A stretch of 64,000 bases of DNA from Chitinophagales bacterium (GTDB lineage Bacteria; Bacteroidota; Bacteroidia; Chitinophagales; Chitinophagaceae), in the NCBI GenBank assembly GCA_015655125.1, contig JAATFP010000106.1:62001-126000 (forward strand), read 5' to 3'. Within the stretch, counting starts at the first letter, position 1. Each line of letters begins with the position of its first letter. Below are positions 53,376 through 62,779 of this stretch, one piece after another. The translations under genes and the position numbers were made by a program. Below the pieces are notes generated by a model. It made no database searches. It saw only the letters and a program-made list of their open reading frames with translations, and had not been told where the DNA came from.

Positions 53376-53400
53376 GCCATCCGTCAGGATGGCTTTTTTT
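53376..53400 (+). terminator. Terminator of the 66-residue protein gene
   Basis: GCCATCC-GTCA-GGATGGC followed by seven T residues: a perfect 7-bp stem with a tetraloop, 24 bases after the stop codon. Confidence 0.85.
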
Positions 53401-53469
53401 ATAAGAGGCATCGCTTAAAGATAATCTAATCTTGCTTTTTAAAATTTTTAGAAAGTCCCGCCGCTGTAT

Positions 53470-53477
53470 TATATTTG
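53470..53477 (+). promoter_or_regulatory. -7 box four bases before the PKD gene
   Basis: TATATTTG ends four bases (GTAA) before the ATG at 53482. No TTG is seen at 17-23 bases upstream, so the -33 side is weak. If used, the message would begin at or next to the start codon. Confidence 0.45.
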
Positions 53478-53481
53478 GTAA

Positions 53482-56166
53482 ATGAAAAAACGGCTATACC
53501 TCCCCCTGTTTTTCGTACTCCTGAATTTGTATTCTATCGCACAAACTTACACTGTCAATGGCAATGCCTTTCAGGAAAGTTGTAACTGCTACCGGCTAAC
53601 GCCGGCTGCGGGTACGCAACATGGTTCAGTTTGGAACAATACCAAGATAGATCTCAGCCAATCGTTCGACTTTGTTTTTGACATTTATCTTGGCGATCAT
53701 GAGAGCGGTGCAGATGGGATCGCCTTTGTAATGCAGCCGATCAGCACGAGCGTTGGTACTACGGGCAATGGAATGGGATTCGCCGGCATAAGTCCATCCA
53801 TCGGTATAACGCTGGATACTTACCAGAATTCGGAAGATGGCGATCCATTTTATGATCATATCGCTATTCAACGAAACGGGGATATAAATCATTTAAGTGC
53901 AAACAATCTTGCGGGACCGATTGCTATCCTTTCCACAAGTGATAATATCGAAGATAATACCATTCACAAACTTCGTATCAAATGGAACGCTACTACCAAG
54001 ATATTGGAAACCTATTCCGATGGCGTATTACGGCTCACGCTATCGAATGATCTTGTGAATACCACTTTTGGCGGCAATCCGATGGTATATTGGGGCTTCA
54101 CCGGCGCTACCGGCGGTGAAAACAATCTTCAAAGATTTTGTACGGCACTATCTCCCAACTGGAAATCATTGGACGGGCAAAAGCGATGTGCGGGTTCGCC
54201 CATCACTTTCACAGATTCCACCATTTCATTTACCGCAGTGGCAAAATTTTACTGGGATTTCGGCGATGGCAGCAATATCGATTCGGTGAATCAAAACCCG
54301 GTTCATACGTACACAACGGCCGGCAATTACAATGTCAGCCTAAAAGTACGCGGCGCGGATGGTTGCGAAGCAACTAAAATATTTTCCCTGCGCATTGGAA
54401 GCAAACCCGTTGCGGGTTTCCGGATATCCGACAGTTGTATTACCGCAAATATCAATTTTACAGACACTTCCAGAACAACTGTGGGTACCATCAACAACTG
54501 GTATTGGGATCTTGACAATGGAACTCCGGCTTATACTGTGCAAAATCCTTCGGCCCTTTACACAACCTACGGTGTAAAACATATCCGGCTGGCAGTAAAA
54601 TCACTGGAAGGTTGTATTTCAGATACTTTGGATAAGCTTATCCGGATCCGTTCCTTACCGGTACCAGATTTTACTTTTACCGATTCCGTTTGCCTGGGTT
54701 CACCCACAAACTTTTTTAATGCCACCATAATGCCGGATGGATTGCCGGTGGAAATTCTTTGGCACCTTAACGGTTCTGATATCAGTACGGCCAGTACGCC
54801 GCAATACACGTTCTCCACACCCGGCAGTCATTCAGTGCTGTTAGTAGCGGGTTTAAATAATATGGGGTCTTGTTCTAAAACGATTACAAAAAATGTTTTC
54901 GTAGTCGATAAACCACGTGCTGGTATCAAAAAGCCAACTGTGTGTGAGTTGCAGCAATTCCGGTTACAGGATTCGTCTTATACTACAGACGGTATTGCCA
55001 TTAGCGGTTGGTGGTGGGATCTTGGCAACGGGCAATTTTCGACACAGCAAAATCCATCGGTTACCTACAACGGAACATCGCCGGTCACCATTCGTCATGT
55101 GGCCCGGAACGCACGTGGTTGTATTTCGGATACGATGACGTTTGTGATAAACATCAACCCGAAGCCGGTTGCTAAATTTGGTGTAGGCGAAGCATTGTGC
55201 AACAACAACAAAGTACAGTTTTCAGATTCGTCCATCGTAGCTTCAGGAGCGGTTACTCAATGGCTGTGGATAAATTCCGATACTATCTTCAGCACGGCAC
55301 AGCATACGCAAGCGTTGTTCCCTGCCGGTACGCATCAGGCCGGACTTGTGGTCATTACTGCACAGGGCTGTAGAAGCGATACCGTGTTTCATAATTTTAC
55401 TATCAAGACAAAACCAAACGTGGCCATCACGTATGAAGATGCCTGCAAATTTGCCCCGGTGAATTTCACGGCTGCAGAAACAACTACTAATATCGGCATC
55501 ACGAACTGGGAGTGGATATTCGGCGATGGAACCGTTGGTTCGGGCGCTGTTACTTCGCATATTTACAATGCCAACGGAAATTATACCGTCAAACTTGTCG
55601 GCACTTCTACCGAAGGCTGTTTTTCGGATACGAGTTACGGCGTTGTAAATATTTACGGCACCAATGCTTTTGCCGGTGATGATATCATTGCGGCGGCTGG
55701 TGAACCCGTTCAGTTACACGCCATAGGCGGATTAAGCTATCTGTGGACGCCCGGCGCGCCGTATCTTAACCACGATGATATTGCAGATCCGGTGGCTATA
55801 CTTACCGAAACGCAGATCTTCCATCTTAAGGCATTTACGCCGGAAGGCTGCGAAAGTTATGATGATGTAAAAGTAGATATTTATAAAGGGCCTGATTTTT
55901 ACCTTCCGTCGGCATTTACGCCCAACGGCGATGGCCTGAATGATCGTTTGCGCGGACAGCCGGTCGGCATTCAGAAATTCAATTATATGCGCGTATTCAA
56001 CCGGTGGGGCCAACTGCTATATTCAAGTTCCGATATGAACCGTGGCTGGGATGGGCGTTTCAAAGGTGAAGAACAGGCTGCCGGAACATACGTGGTGCTT
56101 ATCAGCGCGGTGGATTTCCGTGGTAAGCTAATTGAGAAGAAAATGACGGTGCAGCTGATAAGGTAG
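53482..56166 (+). CDS. Lectin/PKD surface protein with T9SS type B end
   Basis: An 894-residue secreted protein. After a signal peptide (LLNLYSIAQT), an L-type lectin-like domain spans about residues 20-235 (FDFVFDIYLGDHESGADGIAF, IGITLDTYQNSEDGDP). Then come about six PKD-type repeats with WDFGDGS/YWDLDNG/WWDLGNG/WIFGDGT blocks, and the C-terminal gliding-motility-associated domain with FYLPSAFTPNGDGLNDRLRG, FNRWGQLLYSS and GTYVVLISAVDFRGK. The last is a T9SS type B sorting end. Likely a surface-attached carbohydrate-binding adhesin. The transcript may be leaderless (TATATTTG at 53470). Confidence 0.9.
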   Translation: MKKRLYLPLFFVLLNLYSIAQTYTVNGNAFQESCNCYRLTPAAGTQHGSVWNNTKIDLSQSFDFVFDIYLGDHESGADGIAFVMQPISTSVGTTGNGMGFAGISPSIGITLDTYQNSEDGDPFYDHIAIQRNGDINHLSANNLAGPIAILSTSDNIEDNTIHKLRIKWNATTKILETYSDGVLRLTLSNDLVNTTFGGNPMVYWGFTGATGGENNLQRFCTALSPNWKSLDGQKRCAGSPITFTDSTISFTAVAKFYWDFGDGSNIDSVNQNPVHTYTTAGNYNVSLKVRGADGCEATKIFSLRIGSKPVAGFRISDSCITANINFTDTSRTTVGTINNWYWDLDNGTPAYTVQNPSALYTTYGVKHIRLAVKSLEGCISDTLDKLIRIRSLPVPDFTFTDSVCLGSPTNFFNATIMPDGLPVEILWHLNGSDISTASTPQYTFSTPGSHSVLLVAGLNNMGSCSKTITKNVFVVDKPRAGIKKPTVCELQQFRLQDSSYTTDGIAISGWWWDLGNGQFSTQQNPSVTYNGTSPVTIRHVARNARGCISDTMTFVININPKPVAKFGVGEALCNNNKVQFSDSSIVASGAVTQWLWINSDTIFSTAQHTQALFPAGTHQAGLVVITAQGCRSDTVFHNFTIKTKPNVAITYEDACKFAPVNFTAAETTTNIGITNWEWIFGDGTVGSGAVTSHIYNANGNYTVKLVGTSTEGCFSDTSYGVVNIYGTNAFAGDDIIAAAGEPVQLHAIGGLSYLWTPGAPYLNHDDIADPVAILTETQIFHLKAFTPEGCESYDDVKVDIYKGPDFYLPSAFTPNGDGLNDRLRGQPVGIQKFNYMRVFNRWGQLLYSSSDMNRGWDGRFKGEEQAAGTYVVLISAVDFRGKLIEKKMTVQLIR

Positions 56167-56170
56167 CCAG

Positions 56171-56200
56171 GTGAATGGTTAATAGTGAAATCTTCATAAG
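56171..56200. repeat. GTGAATGGTTAATAGTGAAATC word repeat
   Basis: Copy of the 16855-16900 word family just after the stop codon of the lectin/PKD gene, with the tail AATCTTCATAAG also found at 32268-32280. Confidence 0.5.
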
Positions 56201-56232
56201 CGTTTCATGATCAGTTGACCGCTTTAGAGAAA

Positions 56233-56291
56233 AGAGAAAATGGAGTTTATGCTGAGGGATGATTTCACGCTGCATAAACTCCATTTTCTCT
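56233..56291. repeat. Perfect 20-bp hairpin between convergent genes
   Basis: AGAGAAAATGGAGTTTATGC (56233-56252) and GCATAAACTCCATTTTCTCT (56272-56291) form a 20-bp stem with a 19-base loop, in the gap between the lectin/PKD and MG2/plug genes. No T-run follows, so its class (terminator or mobile palindrome) is undecided. Confidence 0.75.
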
Positions 56292-56364
56292 GCGGTAAAA
56301 CAGGAGTCTTAAAATATTTAACCGGCTGCTGAATTAAATGTTTTTTGAAGATTTCCTCAGTCAC

Positions 56365-58770
56365 TTACTCGATGATCTTGTCAATGTACAAAAACTTCCC
56401 GTCTGCGGTCACACCTTGCAACACTACCCTCAACTTCGTTGCGTTGTCTGAATTGAAGAAAGGGATCTCAAACTTATGATTGGTTCGGGTTGTTTCCAGG
56501 TATGGATCCCAGTAAAGGGTGGTACGGTTATCTGTTTCTGCGGGGCTGTTTGTCTTGTCATAATCAGGAGAAAAAAATTCTTTTACAACAGAGAAACCTT
56601 CTATTTTCATCGTGTTCATTGTGCCGGAAATGCCAATCGTTCTGTCTTCTGCTTTTTTTGTAAAAATAGCCAGGGCGCCACCAACGCCATTTCCTTCTGC
56701 GCCTACAAATCCGGTACCGAAAACCTTTACCAAAGCGATTTCGGAGATGGGGATGGTAGAGGCCTGCTGGGTGGAAGTGGCTGCGCCATCTACAAATAAT
56801 GCCATCGGTATCGGGCCACCTATCAGGCTTCTGGTGTTCCTGTAGTTGATAAAATAGTTGCCAAGGCTGCCGGTAATATTTACACTCGTGAGCCTTCCTT
56901 TCAGATATTCAAAAATATTGGTCGATAAATTTGTGCGCGGCGGATCATTGATAAAGTCGATCGTATTGTTTCCTGAGCCGGAAAAAATACCTTTTGCATA
57001 ACGTTCTTCCACCACATCATACCGGTTCTTTCCTTTCACAGTGGAAAGGCGAACATCATTGAGCAATGTGGCTTTCTTCTGAAATTCATCCATTACGTCG
57101 GAATATAATCCTTTTGCTGCGCCTTCAGGGCCTGTTTCGTTTAAAGGTTTCACATTTCCAAGAAGGGATCTTGGCGCTGCGGCAAACATGTTCGTCAGCG
57201 GCAAGGAACTCAGGCTGAGGTTCACCGCTCTTTTCTTATCCGTTTGAAAACTGATTGTCGCAGAGTCCTGGAAGATCATTCCTGCAATTTCAAAATTGCC
57301 GTCTTTGTCTACCGGTACATTCATATAATCACTGGCAGAATCCAGGGTGTTAATGATCACGTTTAGGTCGCCGCCAACGAGTTGCTTGTTACTGTTAGCG
57401 GTATACACTTTCCCCGCCATGGTAATATAATTCGGATCCTTATAAGTGAGCGCCGGTATCTTGTTATTCAGCAACTGATCCCATGTATACCTTCTCCAGC
57501 CATTGGTCATCATCACAAGATCGAGGTGGTTTTCACGTGCAGTATCTGCAGATTCAAAATAATAAAGCGGGTTGAAAATTGTTCCCTTAATCTCATTTGT
57601 CAAAAAAACGCGGCTGATGATATTTTCTTTGTTATCGGAAACGATTTCGCGGTTCACATCTGTTACCGACACAGAGAATGTTCCGATCAATGTATCGCCT
57701 ACGTCAAATGAATAGCGGTTTTTCTTTCTTGGCTTTAATGAAACGACGTCTGTTTTGAACGTTCCATTAAGCAAAAATTCACGGTTGTTCACAAACACCA
57801 TTCTTTCGGCGATAGGCTGATTTTGCGCCGTAAAAAGCGTGAGTTGCAAAATGCCCGAGGGTAATTGTGAAAGTGGGATCTCAGCTGAAATATACTTACT
57901 GGCAGCGGACAATTCTTTTTTAAATACCACGATATTGTCCATCACTGCAAGGATGTAGGCAGGTGCCATGGCATCGTTTGCCAACTTTTCATTGTTGATC
58001 ACGATGTATTTTTTATTGCCAGATTGCTGCACCTGGAACCCTACACCCGACATTTTTATCGGTGGCAATGCAACGCGTACTTCTTTGCCGTTTAATCTGC
58101 AAACAGCGGTGTAGGTTTCGTCCGGCAATGGTAAAAAATTGAACTTTCCCATTCCATCGTGTACCGACCTGAACGTTGCAACGTTCTTTCCCTTGCTGTC
58201 GGAGATCTCTCCGGAAGATTCTACCGGCGAGCCATATTTATCGGCACTTTTGAAAGCAATTACATTGGGAATGCCCGCGATCAGGTTACCACCTTCCGGT
58301 AAAAAAAAGATATTGTCGTCGGTGATGGCAGCCGCAATTTTTTTGGAGAAAGGATTTAGTACACTCAACTGGTGTTCGTAAAAATTGAGGTTCCCGAAAT
58401 TCATCATCCTGCGGGTAAATGCCCTAACGGTATAGTTTGCCTGGCGCCCATCGCCTGGTAATGAAAATCCGCCTGCAGCGGCGCTCCGGATGAGCGGTAA
58501 TATTTTTTTGTCGATCACTCTCCCGGAATCGTTCAACAATTCTACGTTGATCACGCTGCTGTAAGTTGAAAGGTAAATGCCGGAAAAAACGTAGGCTTTG
58601 AACCAGATGTTTTCGCCTGCTACATAATTTTCCTTATCAAAATGAATAAAGATATTTTCGGTGGCAAAATTATTCTGAATATTCTCAAGTGCGGCTTCGG
58701 GTGTTGTTTGGGCGGTTGAGGTAAAACAGATACATAGAATTGCCAGAATAGGTAAAAGGCGTTTTAGCAT
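56365..58770 (-). CDS. MG2-domain protein with a TonB-plug-like end but no barrel
   Basis: An 801-residue secreted protein. A signal peptide (LAILCICFTSTAQ) leads to an MG2 (alpha-2-macroglobulin-like) domain with IFIHFDKENYVAGENIWFKA. Further beta-sandwich regions follow in the middle, including SVSVTDVNREIVSDNKENI. From about residue 570 the sequence turns plug-like: NTIDFINDPPRTNLSTNIF, PMALFVDGAATSTQQAS, VKVFGTGFVGAEGNGVGG and ALAIFTKKAED, similar to the plug of TonB-dependent receptors. It stops without any 22-strand barrel. A periplasmic or surface complex with a TonB-dependent receptor is inferred. Confidence 0.82.
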   Translation of the reverse strand: MLKRLLPILAILCICFTSTAQTTPEAALENIQNNFATENIFIHFDKENYVAGENIWFKAYVFSGIYLSTYSSVINVELLNDSGRVIDKKILPLIRSAAAGGFSLPGDGRQANYTVRAFTRRMMNFGNLNFYEHQLSVLNPFSKKIAAAITDDNIFFLPEGGNLIAGIPNVIAFKSADKYGSPVESSGEISDSKGKNVATFRSVHDGMGKFNFLPLPDETYTAVCRLNGKEVRVALPPIKMSGVGFQVQQSGNKKYIVINNEKLANDAMAPAYILAVMDNIVVFKKELSAASKYISAEIPLSQLPSGILQLTLFTAQNQPIAERMVFVNNREFLLNGTFKTDVVSLKPRKKNRYSFDVGDTLIGTFSVSVTDVNREIVSDNKENIISRVFLTNEIKGTIFNPLYYFESADTARENHLDLVMMTNGWRRYTWDQLLNNKIPALTYKDPNYITMAGKVYTANSNKQLVGGDLNVIINTLDSASDYMNVPVDKDGNFEIAGMIFQDSATISFQTDKKRAVNLSLSSLPLTNMFAAAPRSLLGNVKPLNETGPEGAAKGLYSDVMDEFQKKATLLNDVRLSTVKGKNRYDVVEERYAKGIFSGSGNNTIDFINDPPRTNLSTNIFEYLKGRLTSVNITGSLGNYFINYRNTRSLIGGPIPMALFVDGAATSTQQASTIPISEIALVKVFGTGFVGAEGNGVGGALAIFTKKAEDRTIGISGTMNTMKIEGFSVVKEFFSPDYDKTNSPAETDNRTTLYWDPYLETTRTNHKFEIPFFNSDNATKLRVVLQGVTADGKFLYIDKIIE

Positions 58771-59139
58771 AAGGCTTTAAGTTTTGGTATAAGGTTTAAG
58801 GTATCAACTATTACTATTTGATAACGTTTTTTGTTATTGAAATGGTAGATTTTATTCTGCAAACCGTCTTCGACAAGCTCAGACTGACAGTCGACCGCAT
58901 TCTGTGTCATGTCACGAACCGGATCCTGTCATGTTAAGCTTGTCGAAACATAAGCAGAACACGAATTCTCCATTCCGATTTATTTTTACTTGCACACACA
59001 TGTTATTTAATAATACCGGGGGTGTAAGGTATAAAATTTAGCTGATACCTGATCATTTATGCTGATACCGAAGACCTTCTGATATTCCCTTGCCGTCGAA
59101 AATACCGGTCGGGAAAACCGTAAGGGGAAATAGCCAGTG
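58771..59139. other. 370-base gap with a TTCGACAAGCTCAG inverted pair
   Basis: No gene seen. CTTCGACAAGCTCAGACTGACA (left copy, about 58868-58889, key word TTCGACAAGCTCAG) and CTGTCATGTTAAGCTTGTCG-type sequence (58926-58947) are inverted copies with 17 of 22 matches. CTTAAGGTATAAGG-like words flank it. The gap is between two minus-strand genes. Confidence 0.6.
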
Positions 59140-62100
59140 TTACACCTTTATGCCCGCCTTCATCTTGCTCAAAAACCTCCACAGTGTATTCATGTCCTTC
59201 ACATCTTCTACAACAAGAATTCCGTTTTTGCCCACTTGCTTCAGCTTTGCTTTATTGGTGCCGGTTTGCAAAAACTGTAAAATGCCATTGAATGTGTCGC
59301 TTTGGAAATACGGACTATCAGGATTGCTCACAAAGAAGCATTTGAGGTTTTCATTTTTGAGGAATAACTTTTCAAAACCAAGTTCCACGGCCGTTTCGCG
59401 GCAGCGGATGGTGGTGAAAAGATCTTCCACTTCCGGTGGCACAGGGCCAAACCGGTCCTGCATTTCATCATGAAAGTGTTGCAGATCCTGTTCTGTTTCA
59501 CAATTGTCGAGGCGGCTGTACAAACTGAGTCTTTCGGTGATGCTTTCCACATACCTATCGGGTATCAGAATTTCGAGATCGGTATCGATCGTGCAATCTT
59601 TTACAAAGTCGTCCTGCTTTTGTATCTCGTCTTTAAACAATTCCTTGAATTCGCTTCGCTTCAATTCTTTGATCGCTTCGTCGAGAATTTTCTGATACAT
59701 TTCAAAACCAATTTCTGCAATGAAGCCGCTTTGTTCGCCGCCGAGCATATTGCCCGCACCGCGGATGTCCAGATCGCGCATCGCGATCTGGAAGCCGCTT
59801 CCAAGGTCGCTGTACTGCTCCAGGGTACTCAATCTTTTTCTGCTGTCGGGCGGGAGCGTACTCATCGGAGGCGCCAGCAAATAACAGAATGCTTTTTTAT
59901 TGCTGCGGCCCACGCGGCCGCGCAGCTGATGCAGATCGCTCAAACCGAAGCGGTGCGCGTCATTGATGATGATCGTATTCACATTGGGAATATCCACGCC
60001 ACTTTCCACGATGTTGGTACACACCAGCACATCGTATTTTTTATCCATAAAATCGAGGATCGTATCTTCCAGTTGATCGCCTTCCATCTGGCCGTGCGCA
60101 TAGGCAATGCTGATATCCGGACAAAGCCCCTGGATCAACCCTTTCATTTCCGCCAGCCCTTTTACGCGATTGTGAATGAAAAATACCTGTCCGCCGCGTT
60201 CGGTTTCATAATAGATCATGTCGCGGATGGCATCTTCGTTAAACACCTGCACTTCGGTTTGTATCGGTTGCCGGTTCGGCGGCGGGGTATTGATGATGCT
60301 CAGATCGCGCGCGCCCATCAAACTAAATTGTAGCGTTCGCGGGATTGGTGTTGCGGTCAATGTCAGACTATCTACCGTTGTACGCAACAATTTCAATTTT
60401 TCTTTTGCAGAAACGCCGAACTTTTGTTCTTCATCGATGATCATCACGCCGAGATCTTTAAACTTCACGCTGTTGCCGAGCAATGCGTGTGTTCCAACGA
60501 TCACGTCTATCTTTCCTTCTTCTAATTTTTTTAGCGTTTCCTTTTTTTCTTTGGCGGATTTGAACCGGTTAACAAAATCCACTGTCACCGGAAAATCTTT
60601 CAATCTTTCACCAATGGTTTTGTAATGCTGATAAGCAAGGATCGTCGTCGGAACCAATATCGCCGCCTGCTTTCCATCGCACACCGATTTGAAAGCCGCG
60701 CGGATGGCGACTTCCGTTTTACCAAATCCAACATCGCCGCATACGAGCCTGTCCATCGGCGCTTCTTTTTCCATGTCGCGTTTAACATCTTCACTGGCTT
60801 TGGCCTGGTCGGGCGTGTCTTCATAAATGAAGCTGGCTTCCAGCTCGGTTTGCATATAATTATCCGGGCTGTGTGCAAAGCCTTGCAGGCTCTTTCTTTG
60901 CGCGTATAGCTTGATGAGATCGCTGGCGATATCTTTTACCTGCTTTTTCGTTTTTTCTTTCAGCTTCGCCCATACATCGCTGCCGAGTTTGTTCATCTTC
61001 GGTATCGAACCTTCCTTGCCGCTGTACTTGCTGATCTTGTGCAGCGAGGAAATATTTACATACAGCAGATCGCCGTCTTTGTATTGAATGCGCACGGCTT
61101 CCTGCATGCGGCCGTTGGCTTCTATTTTTTGCAAACCGCTGTACACGCCCACACCGTGATCGATGTGGCTCACATAATCGCCGGGCTGCAATTCGCGAAG
61201 CGTTTTTAACGTGAGCGCTTTGTTTTTGCTAAATGCTTGCTTGACCTTGTATTTATGATAGCGTTGAAACAACTGGTGATCGGTGTAGCAAACCAGTTTG
61301 AGGTCGTCATCAATAAATCCTTTGTGGATCGAAACCGGCACGGGTGTTACCTGTATATCTGCTTTAAGGTCGGTGAATATCGTGTGCAGTCTTTCGAGCT
61401 GTTTCGGATTATCGGCGAAGATGAAAATGTTATATTGCTTCGCTTCGTATTCCTGCAGATTTTTTATTAAAAGATCAAATTGACGATTGAACGATGGTTG
61501 CTCTTTTATGGCAAAATCAAAGACTTGTTTCGGATCGTTTTTGGAGAAATAACTTTTGTTGTTGATCTCAATAATATGTCGCTGTAAAATCTGTATTTCA
61601 ATTTCGGCGGCGCCTACAAAATCATTTTCTGAAACATCTGTTTTAACATTCAGTTCGCCTGAATCATCGGTTGTCGGTTGTCGGCGGTCGGTCGTCTGCA
61701 AAAGTTCCATAAACAAATAAAGATCTTCCTCCTGCTGTTCAATTTTTTCTTTGATAAAGTTCCAGTCTTCCGTCCACACTACGGTATTTTCCGGCAAAAA
61801 TTCCAGCAGTGAAACTTTTTCGCCGCTTTCGCTGGCTTCATTTGTTAATTTGTCAACGTTTGGAATGATGTTTACCTGCAATAATTTCCGTTCACTCAAT
61901 TGCGTTTCCGGATCGAAGATGCGGACGCTGTCTACTTCGTTTCCAAACAATTCAAGCCGGTAAGGCTTTTCATTTCCGAAGGAATAAATGTCCAGTATGC
62001 CGCCGCGTACGGCAAATTGTCCGGGTTCGTACACAAAATCAGTTCGTACAAAACCATATTCCACAAATTTTTGCAGCATGCCAGTAATGTCCAGTTCATC

Positions 62101-62556
62101 GGCCTGCTTGATGCTGATGATGTTGTCTGACAAAGTTTTTGACAGCACCACTTTTTCAAACAGCGCTTCGTCATGTGTGACGATAATTTTTTTATTTCCA
62201 CCTGCGGCGAGGCGCGTGAGCGCTTCGGTGCGCAGCATTACGTGACTGCTGTTGAGCAGCTGGTAATTTTTTTTGTTTTTAAACGAAGACGGGAAATAGA
62301 ATATATCGAGCGCATCCGTAATATTTTCGAGGGAATTATGAAAATAAGCGGCTTCTTCCGCGTCGCGCAAAATGATGAGATGATTGGTTTGCGAAGCCAG
62401 CGGTTGGTTAAAAATGGCCGCCAAAACGAATTGGGAAGCGCTTCCGTTGAGGCCTTTTAAGTGTAAATGCTGCGGTTTGGACAAAGTGATGTCTCCCGCT
62501 ATTTGTAAACAGCGGTTGTCGTTCCTGTAAAAATTCATCAGCACGTCCAGGTTCAT
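59140..62556 (-). CDS. mfd: Transcription-repair coupling factor Mfd
   Basis: Removes stalled RNA polymerase and recruits UvrA to DNA lesions, 1138 residues. The RNA polymerase-interaction region, LQPGDYVSHIDHGVGVYSGL, precedes the SF2 translocase: Walker A GDVGFGKTE, DEEQKFGV (the Mfd form of DEAD), TATPIPRTL, and ESGVDIPNVNTII, QLRGRVGRS of motif VI. The C-terminal TRCF domain is present. I start at 62556 (MNLDVLMNFYRND), not 62595, because a TATCTTTG promoter box lies five bases upstream. Divergent from the FNR-like gene. Confidence 0.95.
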   Translation of the reverse strand: MNLDVLMNFYRNDNRCLQIAGDITLSKPQHLHLKGLNGSASQFVLAAIFNQPLASQTNHLIILRDAEEAAYFHNSLENITDALDIFYFPSSFKNKKNYQLLNSSHVMLRTEALTRLAAGGNKKIIVTHDEALFEKVVLSKTLSDNIISIKQADELDITGMLQKFVEYGFVRTDFVYEPGQFAVRGGILDIYSFGNEKPYRLELFGNEVDSVRIFDPETQLSERKLLQVNIIPNVDKLTNEASESGEKVSLLEFLPENTVVWTEDWNFIKEKIEQQEEDLYLFMELLQTTDRRQPTTDDSGELNVKTDVSENDFVGAAEIEIQILQRHIIEINNKSYFSKNDPKQVFDFAIKEQPSFNRQFDLLIKNLQEYEAKQYNIFIFADNPKQLERLHTIFTDLKADIQVTPVPVSIHKGFIDDDLKLVCYTDHQLFQRYHKYKVKQAFSKNKALTLKTLRELQPGDYVSHIDHGVGVYSGLQKIEANGRMQEAVRIQYKDGDLLYVNISSLHKISKYSGKEGSIPKMNKLGSDVWAKLKEKTKKQVKDIASDLIKLYAQRKSLQGFAHSPDNYMQTELEASFIYEDTPDQAKASEDVKRDMEKEAPMDRLVCGDVGFGKTEVAIRAAFKSVCDGKQAAILVPTTILAYQHYKTIGERLKDFPVTVDFVNRFKSAKEKKETLKKLEEGKIDVIVGTHALLGNSVKFKDLGVMIIDEEQKFGVSAKEKLKLLRTTVDSLTLTATPIPRTLQFSLMGARDLSIINTPPPNRQPIQTEVQVFNEDAIRDMIYYETERGGQVFFIHNRVKGLAEMKGLIQGLCPDISIAYAHGQMEGDQLEDTILDFMDKKYDVLVCTNIVESGVDIPNVNTIIINDAHRFGLSDLHQLRGRVGRSNKKAFCYLLAPPMSTLPPDSRKRLSTLEQYSDLGSGFQIAMRDLDIRGAGNMLGGEQSGFIAEIGFEMYQKILDEAIKELKRSEFKELFKDEIQKQDDFVKDCTIDTDLEILIPDRYVESITERLSLYSRLDNCETEQDLQHFHDEMQDRFGPVPPEVEDLFTTIRCRETAVELGFEKLFLKNENLKCFFVSNPDSPYFQSDTFNGILQFLQTGTNKAKLKQVGKNGILVVEDVKDMNTLWRFLSKMKAGIKV

Positions 62557-62561
62557 CGATG

Positions 62562-62595
62562 CAAAGATAGGAAAACGACCACAGACGTCCGACAA
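62562..62595 (-). promoter_or_regulatory. Promoter of mfd
   Basis: TTG (62593-62595), 23 bases, then TATCTTTG (62562-62569) on the minus strand. The box ends five bases before the ATG at 62556, implying a leaderless or nearly leaderless transcript. Confidence 0.55.
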
Positions 62596-62610
62596 GAGAC
62601 CACCGATAAG

Positions 62611-62631
62611 TTACGGGTTACGGGTTACGGG
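62611..62631. repeat. Three tandem TTACGGG units
   Basis: TTACGGG occurs three times in a row at 62611-62631, flanked by CGATAA on the left and TTATCG on the right. It lies in the divergent gap between mfd and the FNR-like gene, where CTAACCTCTAACCCCTAATC-type words also appear (62726-62745). Confidence 0.6.
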
Positions 62632-62779
62632 TTTTTATCGTTTGAGAAAGAAGTGGGAAACACTTTCAGCCTGACAACTTTAACCGGCTTGGTTGTAATC
62701 CACAACGCACCGTTTCCAATCCCTAACCTCTAACCCCTAATCTCTAAACTTTTTCCTAACTTAGTTCAAACTAAAAACG

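Noticed and set aside
59470-60333. 287-codon plus-strand frame inside mfd
   Set aside because: It is antisense to the conserved translocase domain of mfd and reads as a composition shadow.
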